From the NCBI RefSeq assembly GCF_040529055.1, contig NZ_CP132342.1:1300001-1364000 (forward strand): a stretch of 64,000 nucleotides of DNA. The letters run 5' to 3'. The notes under the pieces are model-generated. The model saw only the letters and a list, made by a program, of their open reading frames with translations. It had not been told where the DNA came from and searched no databases. Positions 11,231 through 19,975 of the stretch are shown in pieces. This DNA comes from Xanthomonas sontii. GTDB lineage: Bacteria > Pseudomonadota > Gammaproteobacteria > Xanthomonadales > Xanthomonadaceae. How positions within the stretch are numbered: position 1 is the stretch's first letter; each line of letters begins with the position of its first letter. The translations under genes and the position numbers were made by a program.

Positions 11231-12217
11231 TCAGTCGGCGACGCTGAGGACCTCTGGATTGGCCAGCCGCTGCGGCGCATCGGCGGCGAAGGCCAGCACG
11301 TTGTCGAAGGCGGCGCCGAAATACAGGTCGTAGCTGCCCTGTTCGACGTAGCCCAGGTGCGGCGTCGCCAGCACCCGCGGATGCCGCAGCAGCGGATGCT
11401 GCGGATCCAGCACCGGTTCCTGCTCGAACACGTCCAGCGCCGCCTGTCCAGGACGGCCGGCGTCCAGCGCGGCCAGCAGCGCGCCGGGCGCGATGAGTTC
11501 GGCGCGGCTGGTGTTGACCAGCAGCGCGTCCGATTTCATCCGCAGCAGGTCGTCCAGTCCGATCTGGTGGCGGGTGGCCGCGACCAGGCGGCGATGCAGC
11601 GTCAGCACATCGCTCTCGGCGAACAACGCCTCGCGGCTGGCGGCGACCGCAAAGCCGTCGGCGCGCGCCTGCGCACAACTGTCCTCGCTCCCCCATACCT
11701 GCACGCGCATGCCGAAGCCACGGCCGTAGGCGGCGACGCGGCGGCCGATCTTGCCGTAGCTCCAGATGCCCAGGGTCAGCCCGTCCAGGCTGCGGCCCAG
11801 CTGCGCATCGCCGGTGGCCTGCCAGTGTCCGGCCAGCAGCGCATCGCGGTAGGCGGGCAGGCGCCGGCTGGCGGCCATCAGCAGCGCCCAGGTCAGTTCT
11901 GCCGGTGCCACCGGCGCGCCGACGCCTTCGGCCACGGCCACACCGCGCGCGGTGCAGGCGGCCAGGTCGATGTGTTCGCCGATCCGCCCGGTCTGGCTGA
12001 TCAGGCGCAGCTTCGGCAGTCGCGCCAGCAGGGCAGCGTCGATGCGGGTGCGCTCGCGGATCAGCACCAGCGCCTCGGCCTCGGCGGCGTGGCGAACGAA
12101 GGTCTCGCGCTCGGGCACCAGCGCGGTCAGCACCCGCACATTGTGCGCCTGCAGCCGCGCGAAGCAGGGCAGGTGGCGCACCGCATCCTGATAGTCGTCG
12201 GCGATCAGGATGCGCAT
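11231..12217 (-). CDS. D-2-hydroxyacid dehydrogenase family protein
   Basis: The 328-aa protein is of the NAD-dependent D-2-hydroxyacid dehydrogenase type, a cytoplasmic oxidoreductase of 2-keto and 2-hydroxy acids. The NAD-binding motif is in GIWSYGKIGRRVAAYGRG (near residue 150). The catalytic triad is visible: Arg in NTSRAELI, Glu in VFEQEPV and His in TPHLGYVEQ. The start at MRILIADDY is chosen because the longer open frame adds a basic tail without family similarity. It starts four bases after the stop codon of the DUF1820 gene, so the two are surely cotranscribed. The substrate is not evident. Confidence 0.9.
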   Translation of the reverse strand: MRILIADDYQDAVRHLPCFARLQAHNVRVLTALVPERETFVRHAAEAEALVLIRERTRIDAALLARLPKLRLISQTGRIGEHIDLAACTARGVAVAEGVGAPVAPAELTWALLMAASRRLPAYRDALLAGHWQATGDAQLGRSLDGLTLGIWSYGKIGRRVAAYGRGFGMRVQVWGSEDSCAQARADGFAVAASREALFAESDVLTLHRRLVAATRHQIGLDDLLRMKSDALLVNTSRAELIAPGALLAALDAGRPGQAALDVFEQEPVLDPQHPLLRHPRVLATPHLGYVEQGSYDLYFGAAFDNVLAFAADAPQRLANPEVLSVAD

Positions 12218-12221
12218 CGGC

Positions 12222-12542
12222 TCAGCGTGGCTTGCCGGGCATCGGGAACGGCGTGACCACCTTCTCGCCGGTGGCCGCGTCGCGGATCGTCGATTGGCCC
12301 TTCTTCTCCACTTCCTCGATGCGCACAATGCTCTGCATCGGCAAGTGCAGCGTCTTGGTGTCGCCGAACTCCTCGCGCAGGCGTTCCTCGGTGGGATCGA
12401 TCACCAGCCCGTCGTGCACGTCGAACACCAGCGTGCCGATCTCGGTGAAGCCCCACAGGTGGCTGCTGCCGACGTGCTGGCAATACAGCTCGTAGACCTT
12501 TCCGTGGTTGAGGAAGGTCACTTTGTACAAATGCTTGAACAT
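12222..12542 (-). CDS. DUF1820 family protein
   Basis: This 106-aa soluble protein begins MFKHLYKVTFLNHGKVYELY and matches my memory of the DUF1820 family, small proteins of unknown function found in gamma-proteobacteria. No signal peptide or membrane segment is seen. It lies between the rhomboid gene (35 bp upstream) and the hydroxyacid dehydrogenase (4 bp downstream), in a three-gene minus-strand operon. Confidence 0.85.
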   Translation of the reverse strand: MFKHLYKVTFLNHGKVYELYCQHVGSSHLWGFTEIGTLVFDVHDGLVIDPTEERLREEFGDTKTLHLPMQSIVRIEEVEKKGQSTIRDAATGEKVVTPFPMPGKPR

Positions 12543-12577
12543 GCGCGCAGTATACGGGCGCCGTTGCCGCAGGCGGC

Positions 12578-13270
12578 TCAGAAGCCCTTGCGCTTGCGCA
12601 GCCGCCGCGCGATCGCCGCGCGCACGTACAGCCCGTAGACCATGCCGAAGGCGAAGCCGGCCAGGTGCGCCGACCACGCCACCATGCCGAAGGCCGGGCC
12701 GATGTAGGCGAACACCACCTGCAGCGCCGCCCAGGTGCCGATCAGCAGCGAGGCCGGGGCGCGCACGAATTCCAGGAACAGCCCCAGCGGCAGCACCACG
12801 CCGAGCTTGGCCCGCGGGAACAGCGCCAGGTAGGTGCCGATCAGCGCCGAGACCGCGCCGCTGGCGCCGATGATCACCCGGTCCGGGGTGCCGACCGCGA
12901 ACACCGCGGCCAGGTTGGAAATCGCCCCGCCGCCCAGGAACAGCAGCAGGAACCGCCACGGCCCCAGCACGCGTTCGGCGGGCAGGCCGAAGATCAGCAG
13001 GAACACCAGGTTGCCGAGCAGGTGCGACCAGTCGGCGTGCAGGAACAGGGCGGTGAACAGGCGCAGCACGCTGCCGTCCTGCACCGTGGCCAGCCAGTCG
13101 CGCGGGCTGCCCACCCCGGCCGAGAGCGCGCCCCAGTCCAGCCACAGGGTCGCGCGCGCCTCGTCGGGGCGGCTGATCGACCACAGGAAGGCCAGCCACA
13201 TCGCCGCGAACAACAACGGCGTGGCCCAGCGCAGCGTGGTGCGTTCGCGGGAGGGGATGGAAACGAACAT
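12578..13270 (-). CDS. Rhomboid-family intramembrane serine protease
   Basis: The protein of about 230 aa has six or so transmembrane segments. The rhomboid signatures are present: HADWSHLLGN in the second or third helix, the catalytic serine in IIGASGAVSALIG, and the histidine in WSAHLAGFAFG. Rhomboids cleave transmembrane substrates inside the bilayer. ATG 13270 is used; an in-frame ATG at 13324 would add 18 residues, and no strong Shine-Dalgarno sequence favours either. First gene of a minus-strand operon with DUF1820 and the hydroxyacid dehydrogenase. Confidence 0.9.
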   Translation of the reverse strand: MFVSIPSRERTTLRWATPLLFAAMWLAFLWSISRPDEARATLWLDWGALSAGVGSPRDWLATVQDGSVLRLFTALFLHADWSHLLGNLVFLLIFGLPAERVLGPWRFLLLFLGGGAISNLAAVFAVGTPDRVIIGASGAVSALIGTYLALFPRAKLGVVLPLGLFLEFVRAPASLLIGTWAALQVVFAYIGPAFGMVAWSAHLAGFAFGMVYGLYVRAAIARRLRKRKGF

Positions 13271-13374
13271 GCGAGGGAACGGGGGAGCCGGAGACCGCCA
13301 GGGACGCCACGATAACGACTTCATCCGGCTGAACGCACGCCGACTCCACACGAAGCTGAACGCATCATGTCGTT

Positions 13375-13403
13375 ATTGTTTAGTTAACGGTGCGGGGTAT
13401 ACT
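13375..13403 (+). promoter_or_regulatory. Putative promoter of fadL
   Basis: A good -10 hexamer TATACT at 13398-13403 is preceded by the weak -35-like ATTGTT at 13375-13380 with 17-bp spacing. It lies about 115 bp before the fadL start, in a locally AT-rich patch (GTTATTGTTTAGTTAAC) that stands out from the GC-rich surroundings. Confidence 0.5.
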
Positions 13404-13515
13404 CGCATACGGCGTCGTATGTCGGGAGGGGACTCCGGCGCGTATTCCTGGACCATTCCGGCCCGGGAATGCGCAGGCGCGAACACAGACACTCGTCTTC
13501 CGGAGAAAGCTAGCC

Positions 13516-14856
13516 ATGCAAAACGCAACCCAGTTCGTCCGTTTCACCGCTCTGGCCGTCGGCATCGTCGGCGCGCTGGCCATGGGCCAGGCGCACGGCG
13601 CCGCGTTCCAGCTCAAGGAGAACAGCGCCAAGGGTCTGGGCCGCGCCTTTGCCGGCTCCGGTAGCGCCCCCGGCGATGCCTCGATCATCGCCGTGAACCC
13701 GGCCGGCATGCGCCAGCTCGACGGCAAGGTGTTCCAGGCCGACGTCAGCGCCATCCAGTTCTCGGCCAAGTACCAGGGCAACGGCGGCACCTACGCCAAT
13801 GGCCAGCCGATCTCCGGTGGCCGTGGCGGCGACGCCGGCATGATCGCGCCGGTTCCGGCCGCGTACTTCCACATGCCGTTCGGCGAAAACAACAACATGC
13901 ACTTCGGCACCTCGCTGACCGTGCCGTTCGGCTTCAAGACCGAATACGACCGCGACTGGGTCGGCCGCTACAACGGCGTGAAGACCGAGCTGCAGGCGAT
14001 CGACCTGAACTTCGCCTTCTCCTACGACGTCAACCCGTACGTGTCCTTCGGCGCGTCCGTGTTCGCCGAGCGCCTGAACATCGAACTGACCAACGCCATC
14101 GACTTCGGCACCGTCCTGGCCTCGCGCCGAGTGCCGGGCTTCGCGCCGGGCAGCGCCGACGGTTTCTCGCGCATCAAGGGCGACAACACCGCGGTCGGCT
14201 TCACCCTGGGCGGCCTGTTCAGCGTCGACGAGCACACCCACATCGGCTTCAGCTACCGCTCGCAGGTCGAGCACAAGATCACCGACGGCGACGCCGACTT
14301 CACCGTGCCGGGCAATGCCGCCACCGTGTTGGCCTTCGCCGCGCCGGGCACCTTCGTCGACACCAAGGGCCGCGCCACGGTCAAGCTGCCGGCCAGCGCC
14401 ACCGCCAGCTTCACCCACGACATCAACGAGCAGTGGACGGTGATGGCTGACGTCACCCGCACCGCCTGGAGCAAGTTCGACAAGGTCACCGTCGACTTCG
14501 CCTCCAACCAGCCCGACAGCGTGCTGGACTTCTCGTACCGCGACACCACCTTCGTGTCGCTGGGTGCCGACTACCGCATGAGCGACACGCTGACCCTGCG
14601 TGGCGGCCTGGCCTACGACCAGACCCCGACCACCGACCAGCACCGCGACGTGCGCGTGCCGGACGCGAGCCGCAAGTGGGTCTCGTTGGGTCTGACCTGG
14701 AAGCCGTCCGAGCAGACCGAGTACAGCTTCGGCTACACCCACCTGTTCACCAACGACCCGAGCATCGCCACCACCAGCGCCACCGGCAATCGCCTGGTCG
14801 GCGACTACGACGTGAGCGGCAACGTGCTGGCGGCCTCGGTCAACTACAAGTTCTGA
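13516..14856 (+). CDS. fadL: FadL/OmpP1-family outer membrane transporter
   Basis: This 446-aa protein has a signal peptide ending QAHGA. It is followed by the FadL N-terminal hatch-type sequence (FQLKENSAKGLGRAFAG..., then IIAVNPAGM), and it ends with the outer-membrane C-terminal phenylalanine (VNYKF). FadL-family beta-barrels carry long-chain fatty acids or other hydrophobic compounds across the outer membrane. A strong Shine-Dalgarno GGAGAAAG lies upstream of ATG 13516, which rejects the longer frame. It is a single-gene unit with its own promoter and terminator. Confidence 0.93.
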   Translation: MQNATQFVRFTALAVGIVGALAMGQAHGAAFQLKENSAKGLGRAFAGSGSAPGDASIIAVNPAGMRQLDGKVFQADVSAIQFSAKYQGNGGTYANGQPISGGRGGDAGMIAPVPAAYFHMPFGENNNMHFGTSLTVPFGFKTEYDRDWVGRYNGVKTELQAIDLNFAFSYDVNPYVSFGASVFAERLNIELTNAIDFGTVLASRRVPGFAPGSADGFSRIKGDNTAVGFTLGGLFSVDEHTHIGFSYRSQVEHKITDGDADFTVPGNAATVLAFAAPGTFVDTKGRATVKLPASATASFTHDINEQWTVMADVTRTAWSKFDKVTVDFASNQPDSVLDFSYRDTTFVSLGADYRMSDTLTLRGGLAYDQTPTTDQHRDVRVPDASRKWVSLGLTWKPSEQTEYSFGYTHLFTNDPSIATTSATGNRLVGDYDVSGNVLAASVNYKF

Positions 14857-14880
14857 TCGCAGGCGCTTCGCAGTTCCACG

Positions 14881-14911
14881 AAAAAGCCCCGCTTCGGCGG
14901 GGCTTTTTTTA
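14881..14911 (+). terminator. Rho-independent terminator of fadL
   Basis: The stem AAAAAGCCCCGC/GCGGGGCTTTTT around a TTCG tetraloop has a long T-run and starts 25 bases after the fadL stop. The A-run on its left makes it probably bidirectional. Confidence 0.93.
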
Positions 14912-14996
14912 TGCCTGTCCGCGGCGCATGGCGCGCGCTGCGGCAGGCGGCGCTCGGCGCAGGTTCCGGGCGGAACGCTGCGCCGAAGCGGGCCGG

Positions 14997-17900
14997 TCAG
15001 TCGCCCAGGGTCAGCAGCGAGGCGTTGCCGCCGGCGGCGGTGGTGTTGACCGTCACCACCTTCTCGGTGGCGAAGCGCAGCAGGTAGTGCGGGCCGCCGG
15101 CCTTGGGGCCGGTACCGGACAGGCCCTGGCCGCCGAACGGCTGCACGCCGACCACCGCGCCGATCTGGTTGCGGTTGACGTAGACGTTGCCCACCGCCAC
15201 GCGCGAGGCGATGCGCTCGATGGTCTCGTCGATGCGCGAATGCACGCCCAGGGTCAGGCCGTAGCCGGTGGCGTTGATCTGGTCGATCACCGCGTCGAGC
15301 TGGTCGGCCTTCCAGCGGATCACGTGCAGCACCGGGCCGAAGATCTCGCGCTGCAGCTGCGTCAGCGACTGCAGCTCGTAGGCGCGCGGGGCGAAGAAGC
15401 TGCCGTGGGCGGTAGCGGCGTCGGTGGCGGCGACGGCGATCGCGCGCGCTTCGCGGTCCATGCGTGCGGCGTGGTCGGTGAGGATCTGCAGCGCATCGGC
15501 ATCGATCACCGGGCCGACGTCGGTGGACAGCAGGCCGGGGTCGCCGACCTTCAGTTCGGCCATGGCGCCGGCCAGCATGGTCATCACCTTGTCGGCGATG
15601 TCGTCCTGCACGAACAGCACGCGTGCGGCCGAGCAGCGCTGGCCGGCGGAGATGAAGGCGCTGGAGATCGCGTCCTTGACCACCGCTTCCGGCAGCGACG
15701 AGGAGTCGGCGATGAAGGCGTTCTGGCCGCCGGTCTCGGCGATCAGCACGCCGATGGCGGCATCGCGCGCGGCCAGCGCGCGGTTGATCGCGCGGGCGGT
15801 GTCGGTGGAGCCGGTGAAGGCGACGCCGGCCACGCGCGGATCGCGGGTCAGCGCGGCGCCGACGGTGGCGCCGTCGCCGGGCAGGAACTGCACCACCGCC
15901 TCCGGCACGCCGGCTTCGTGCAGCAGCTTCACCGCGGCATGGCCGACCAGGTTGGTCTGCTCGGCCGGCTTGGCGATGACGCTGTTGCCGGCGGCCAGCG
16001 CCGCGGCGACCTGGCCGAGGAAGATGGCCAGCGGGAAATTCCACGGGCTGATGCAGACAAACACGCCACGGCCGTGCAGTTGCAGTTCGTTGGATTCGCC
16101 GGTCGGCCCGGGCAGGCGCTCGGGGGCGCCGAACTGCGCACGCGCCTGGCCGGCGTAGTAGCGCAGGAAATCCACCGCTTCGCGCACTTCGGCGACGCCG
16201 TCGGGCAGGGTCTTGCCGGCTTCCTTGACGCACAGCGCCATGAACTCGGGCATGCGCGCTTCCAGCAGGTCGGCGGCGTGTTCGAGGATGGTGGCGCGGC
16301 TGGCGGCCGGGGTGCGATTCCAGGCCGGATAGGCGGCTGCGGCATTGCTGAGCGCCTTCTCCACGGTGGCGGCATCGGCCGGCTTCCAGTGGCCGACCAC
16401 CTGGCGGCGGTCGGCCGGGTTGGCGACCGGCAGGGCGTCGCCGGCGATCACCGCGCCGGGCACCAGCGGCGCGGCCTGCCAGGGCTTGAGCGCGGTGTTG
16501 AGCTGGTCGGCCAGCGCGCGCAGATCGTTGTCGTTGGCGAGGTTGGCGCCCATGGAGTTCTTCCTGTTGTGGTTCTGGCTGCGCAGCAGATCGACCGGCA
16601 GCGGAATCTTCGGATGCGGGATGGAGGCGAACGCGGACACGGCCTCGACCGGGTCGCGGATCAGGTCTTCGATGGCCACGTCTTCGTCGGTGATGCGGTT
16701 GACGAAGCTGGAGTTGGCGCCGTTCTCCAGCAGGCGCCGCACCAGGTAGGGCAGCAGGTCCTCGTGCGAACCCACCGGCGCGTACACGCGGCAGGGCACG
16801 CCGAGGCGGTCGGCGGGGATCACTTCGGCATAGAGGTCGTCGCCCATGCCGTGCAGCTTCTGGTGCTCGTAGTCGCGGCCGCCGGCGATGGCGCGCACCG
16901 CGGCGATGGTCTGCGCGTTGTGGGTGGCGAACATCGGATACAGCGCATCGCTGTGCGCGAACAGGCGCTTGGCGCAGGCCAGGTAGGACACATCGGTGTT
17001 CTGCTTGCGGGTGAACACCGGATAGCCCGGGTGGCCCTCGACCTGCGCGCGCTTGATCTCCGCGTCCCAGTAGGCGCCCTTGACCAGGCGCACCGGGATG
17101 CGGCGGCCGACGCGGCGCGCCAGGTCGGCGAGGAAATCGATCGTGTACGGGGTGCGCTTCTGGTATGCCTGCACCGCCAGGCCGTAGCCTTCCCAACCGT
17201 CCAGCGAGGGATCGGAGAAGGTGGCCTCGATGATGTCCAGCGACAGTTCCAGGCGGTCGGCTTCTTCGGCGTCGACCGTGTAGCCGATGCCGTAGGACTT
17301 GGCCAGTTGCGCCAGTTCCAGCACGCCGGGCACCAGTTCGGCCATCACCCGCGTGCGCTTGGCGTGCTCGTAGCGCGGATACAGCGCCGAGAGCTTGATC
17401 GAGATGCTGGGCGCGGCGAACACCGCGTCCTTGCCGCCGCCCTGCTGGCGCTGCGCGGCGAAGTGCTTGCCGATGGCGTGGATCGCCTGGCGGTAGGCAT
17501 CGAGATAGCGCTGCGCGTCCTTCATGGTCAGCGCGCCTTCGCCGAGCATGTCGAACGAGTAGCGGTAGTGGGCGTTGTCGCCCTTCTTCGAGCGGGTCAG
17601 CGCCTCGCCGATGGTCCGGCCCATCACGAACTGATGGCCCATGATCTTCATTGCCTGGCGCACCGCCAGACGAATCACCGGCTCGCCGACGCGGCCGATC
17701 AGACGCTTGAACGCGCCGGACACGTCGGCGCGGGTGAGGTCGTTGATCTGCACGAGCTTACCGGTGAGCATCAGGCCCCAGGTCGACGCATTGACCAGGA
17801 TCGAGTCGCTCTCGCCCATGTGCTTCTTCCAGTCCGCATCGCCGAGCTTGTCGCGGATCAGCTTGTCGGCGGTGTCCTGGTCGGGGATGCGCAGCAGCGC

Positions 17901-18227
17901 TTCGGCCACGCACATCAGCAGCACGCCTTCCTCGCTGCCGAGGTCGTACTGGCGCATGAAGGCCTCGATCGCGCCCTGGTCCTGGGCGCGGGCGCGCACG
18001 CGGGTGACCAGGTCGGCGGCCAGCGCCTGCACCCTGGCCTGGTCGGCCGCGGGCAGGCGCGCCTGCTCGAGCAGTTCGCGTACGTGTTCGGCTTCGTCCT
18101 TGAGCCAGGCGGCGGTGATCGCCGCGCGCAGGGCCTGCGGCGCGGGCGGGAGTTCGGGGGACAGCAAGGGCGAAGGAGACGCGGACGGCATCGCCGGAAC
18201 AGAGCCGGCGCCAGGCAGAGCGTTCAT
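14997..18227 (-). CDS. putA: Bifunctional proline dehydrogenase / glutamate semialdehyde dehydrogenase
   Basis: The 1076-aa protein oxidises proline to glutamate in two steps. The FAD-linked proline dehydrogenase barrel occupies about residues 150-480, with the flavin and substrate segments RLVKGAYWD and YPVFTRKQNTDVSYLACA. The aldehyde dehydrogenase half occupies about 560-1060, with Glu in ETGGQNAF, the catalytic Cys in SAGQRCSAAR, and NRNQIGAVVGVQPFGG. It lacks the N-terminal ribbon-helix-helix repressor domain of E. coli PutA and is about 240 residues shorter, so it should not regulate its own gene. The Ala/Pro-rich first 30 residues are variable. Single gene, divergent from the cytochrome oxidase cluster. 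Confidence 0.96.
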   Translation of the reverse strand: MNALPGAGSVPAMPSASPSPLLSPELPPAPQALRAAITAAWLKDEAEHVRELLEQARLPAADQARVQALAADLVTRVRARAQDQGAIEAFMRQYDLGSEEGVLLMCVAEALLRIPDQDTADKLIRDKLGDADWKKHMGESDSILVNASTWGLMLTGKLVQINDLTRADVSGAFKRLIGRVGEPVIRLAVRQAMKIMGHQFVMGRTIGEALTRSKKGDNAHYRYSFDMLGEGALTMKDAQRYLDAYRQAIHAIGKHFAAQRQQGGGKDAVFAAPSISIKLSALYPRYEHAKRTRVMAELVPGVLELAQLAKSYGIGYTVDAEEADRLELSLDIIEATFSDPSLDGWEGYGLAVQAYQKRTPYTIDFLADLARRVGRRIPVRLVKGAYWDAEIKRAQVEGHPGYPVFTRKQNTDVSYLACAKRLFAHSDALYPMFATHNAQTIAAVRAIAGGRDYEHQKLHGMGDDLYAEVIPADRLGVPCRVYAPVGSHEDLLPYLVRRLLENGANSSFVNRITDEDVAIEDLIRDPVEAVSAFASIPHPKIPLPVDLLRSQNHNRKNSMGANLANDNDLRALADQLNTALKPWQAAPLVPGAVIAGDALPVANPADRRQVVGHWKPADAATVEKALSNAAAAYPAWNRTPAASRATILEHAADLLEARMPEFMALCVKEAGKTLPDGVAEVREAVDFLRYYAGQARAQFGAPERLPGPTGESNELQLHGRGVFVCISPWNFPLAIFLGQVAAALAAGNSVIAKPAEQTNLVGHAAVKLLHEAGVPEAVVQFLPGDGATVGAALTRDPRVAGVAFTGSTDTARAINRALAARDAAIGVLIAETGGQNAFIADSSSLPEAVVKDAISSAFISAGQRCSAARVLFVQDDIADKVMTMLAGAMAELKVGDPGLLSTDVGPVIDADALQILTDHAARMDREARAIAVAATDAATAHGSFFAPRAYELQSLTQLQREIFGPVLHVIRWKADQLDAVIDQINATGYGLTLGVHSRIDETIERIASRVAVGNVYVNRNQIGAVVGVQPFGGQGLSGTGPKAGGPHYLLRFATEKVVTVNTTAAGGNASLLTLGD

Positions 18228-18454
18228 GCGGGAAAGGCCAGGGACAGAGCCCGCTATTTTATGTCAGCGCCTGCACGCGCAGGGGGTTGCCGGCATCGCC
18301 ACGGCGATGGCGGACGCGTCCAGGCTGAACGCACATCTTGTTGCGCTACAGCATTTTTTGTGGTGAACGCGCGCTTGCCGCCGCGCAGGCCGGGGGCTAC
18401 CATCCAGGCGTGCTCGCGGCTCGGGCACGAGCGGTTCGGAAGCGGCGGTTCGAC

Positions 18455-18931
18455 ATGATCGAAATGTTTCCGTTTTCTCCGGAGGGGTCGGGTACGCAGC
18501 TGCGGCTGCGACCGCCGCGGGCGTTGAATGCCCGGCAATTCGTTCTGTTGTTCGTCGCACTGGCCGGGGCGATGTGGGCCGTGGCTGGGCTGGGGTGGCT
18601 CGCCGGCAATGTGTTCGCGCCTGCGTTCGCCCTGTTGCACAGCATCGTGGTGGCGCTCGCGCTGCATTGGTCGTGGCGTGGCGGCGAGCGCGAAGAGGAT
18701 ATCCGGGTGGGTCCGGCCTGCGTGGAAGTGACCCGTCCGAATGCAGGAACGCCGGCGTTCCGCGCCCACCCGCATTGGGTGCGGTTGCGGATCGAAGGCG
18801 ACGACAGGGTGGTGCTGGCATCCAGCGGCAAGCAGGTCAGGGTCGGCGAATTCCTCGGCCCCGACGAACGCCGGCAACTGGCGCAGACCCTGGAAGGCTT
18901 GCTCGCGGCCGTGACCGGCCGCAACCGATGA
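18455..18931 (+). CDS. DUF2244 membrane protein, first gene of the oxidase cluster
   Basis: The 158-aa protein has two hydrophobic helices (about residues 30-50 and 55-75) and a soluble C-terminal half (VRVGEFLGPDERRQL...), the layout of DUF2244 proteins. Members are often encoded beside cytochrome c oxidase genes, and no mechanism is established as far as I know. It ends 20 bp before ctaC, so it is probably cotranscribed. ATG 18455 (MIEMFPFSPEG) is taken because the longer frame adds sequence unlike the family. Confidence 0.85.
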   Translation: MIEMFPFSPEGSGTQLRLRPPRALNARQFVLLFVALAGAMWAVAGLGWLAGNVFAPAFALLHSIVVALALHWSWRGGEREEDIRVGPACVEVTRPNAGTPAFRAHPHWVRLRIEGDDRVVLASSGKQVRVGEFLGPDERRQLAQTLEGLLAAVTGRNR

Positions 18932-18951
18932 CGCTCCAAGGGGTCTAGGCA

Positions 18952-19944
18952 ATGAAGCAACGCGGCGGGTGGGTGCAACAGGCGGTCAGGGGCGGGATGG
19001 CGTTGGCGGCGGCGATGGCCGCACCGCTGGCGTGGGCGCAATCGGCCGATCCCAAGCCGTGGCAGCTCAACATGGGCAGGGGCGTCACCCAGAGCGCGCG
19101 CAACGCCTACGACGCGCACATGGTCGCGTTGTGGGTGTGCGTGGTCATCGGCGTGCTGGTGTTCGGCGCGATGTCCTATGCGATCTTCAAGTTCCGCAAG
19201 TCCAAGGGCGCGGTGCCGGCGCAGTTCAGCCACAACACCAAGGCCGAGATCGTGTGGACGGTGATCCCGGTGCTGATCCTGATCGTGATGGCCTGGCCGG
19301 CCACCGCCAAGCTGATCGCGATGTACGACACTCGCGATGCCGAGATGACGGTGAAGGTCACCGGCTACCAGTGGATGTGGCGCTACGAATACCTGGGCGA
19401 GAACGTCTCGTTCACCAGCCGCCTGGCGCGCAGTTCCGACCGGCTGCGGCAGAGCGGCGCGGTGCCGACGGCCGAGCACGACCCGCACTACCTGCTCGAC
19501 GTGGACAACCGGCTGGTGCTGCCGGTGAACACCAAGGTGCGCTTCGTCATCACCGCCGACGACGTCATCCACGCCTGGTGGGTGCCGGCGCTGGGCTGGA
19601 AGCAGGACGCCATCCCCGGGATCATCAACGAAGCCTGGACCAGCATCGACACGCCCGGGGTGTACCGCGGCCAGTGCGCCGAACTGTGCGGCAAGGACCA
19701 CGGCTTCATGCCGATCGTGGTCGAGGCCGTGAGCAAGCAGGACTTCCAGAAGTGGCTGGCATCGCGCAAGCCGGCGCCCGCCGCTGCGCCCGCCCCGGCC
19801 ACGCCGGCGGCGGCCCCGGATGCTGCGCCGGCCTCCACCGAACCCGCTGCCGCGCCCGCCGACGCCCAGGCGCCGGCACCGCCGCCGCAGGCGCGGCTGT
19901 CGCGTCCTCGTTCCGACTCGCACCTGATCGTGCAAGCCGCCTGA
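18952..19944 (+). CDS. ctaC: Cytochrome c oxidase subunit II
   Basis: The 330-aa subunit II has a signal peptide (cleavage near AWAQ), two transmembrane helices and a periplasmic CuA domain. The copper site is seen in GQCAELCGKDHGFMP (the two Cys, His and Met ligands) plus the earlier His in DDVIHAWWVP. It accepts electrons from cytochrome c and passes them to subunit I. The last 70 residues form an Ala/Pro-rich tail that is not part of the core fold. It lies 31 bp before ctaD. Confidence 0.97.
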   Translation: MKQRGGWVQQAVRGGMALAAAMAAPLAWAQSADPKPWQLNMGRGVTQSARNAYDAHMVALWVCVVIGVLVFGAMSYAIFKFRKSKGAVPAQFSHNTKAEIVWTVIPVLILIVMAWPATAKLIAMYDTRDAEMTVKVTGYQWMWRYEYLGENVSFTSRLARSSDRLRQSGAVPTAEHDPHYLLDVDNRLVLPVNTKVRFVITADDVIHAWWVPALGWKQDAIPGIINEAWTSIDTPGVYRGQCAELCGKDHGFMPIVVEAVSKQDFQKWLASRKPAPAAAPAPATPAAAPDAAPASTEPAAAPADAQAPAPPPQARLSRPRSDSHLIVQAA

Positions 19945-19975
19945 TCTCCAGCATTCCTTTTCTGAGGTAGCCGCC

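Noticed and set aside
13510..18458. Very long frames (over 1200 codons) across putA and fadL in other reading frames
   Set aside because: They are antisense or shifted shadows of putA and fadL caused by high GC content; they have low-complexity Arg/Gly/Ala sequence and no domain.
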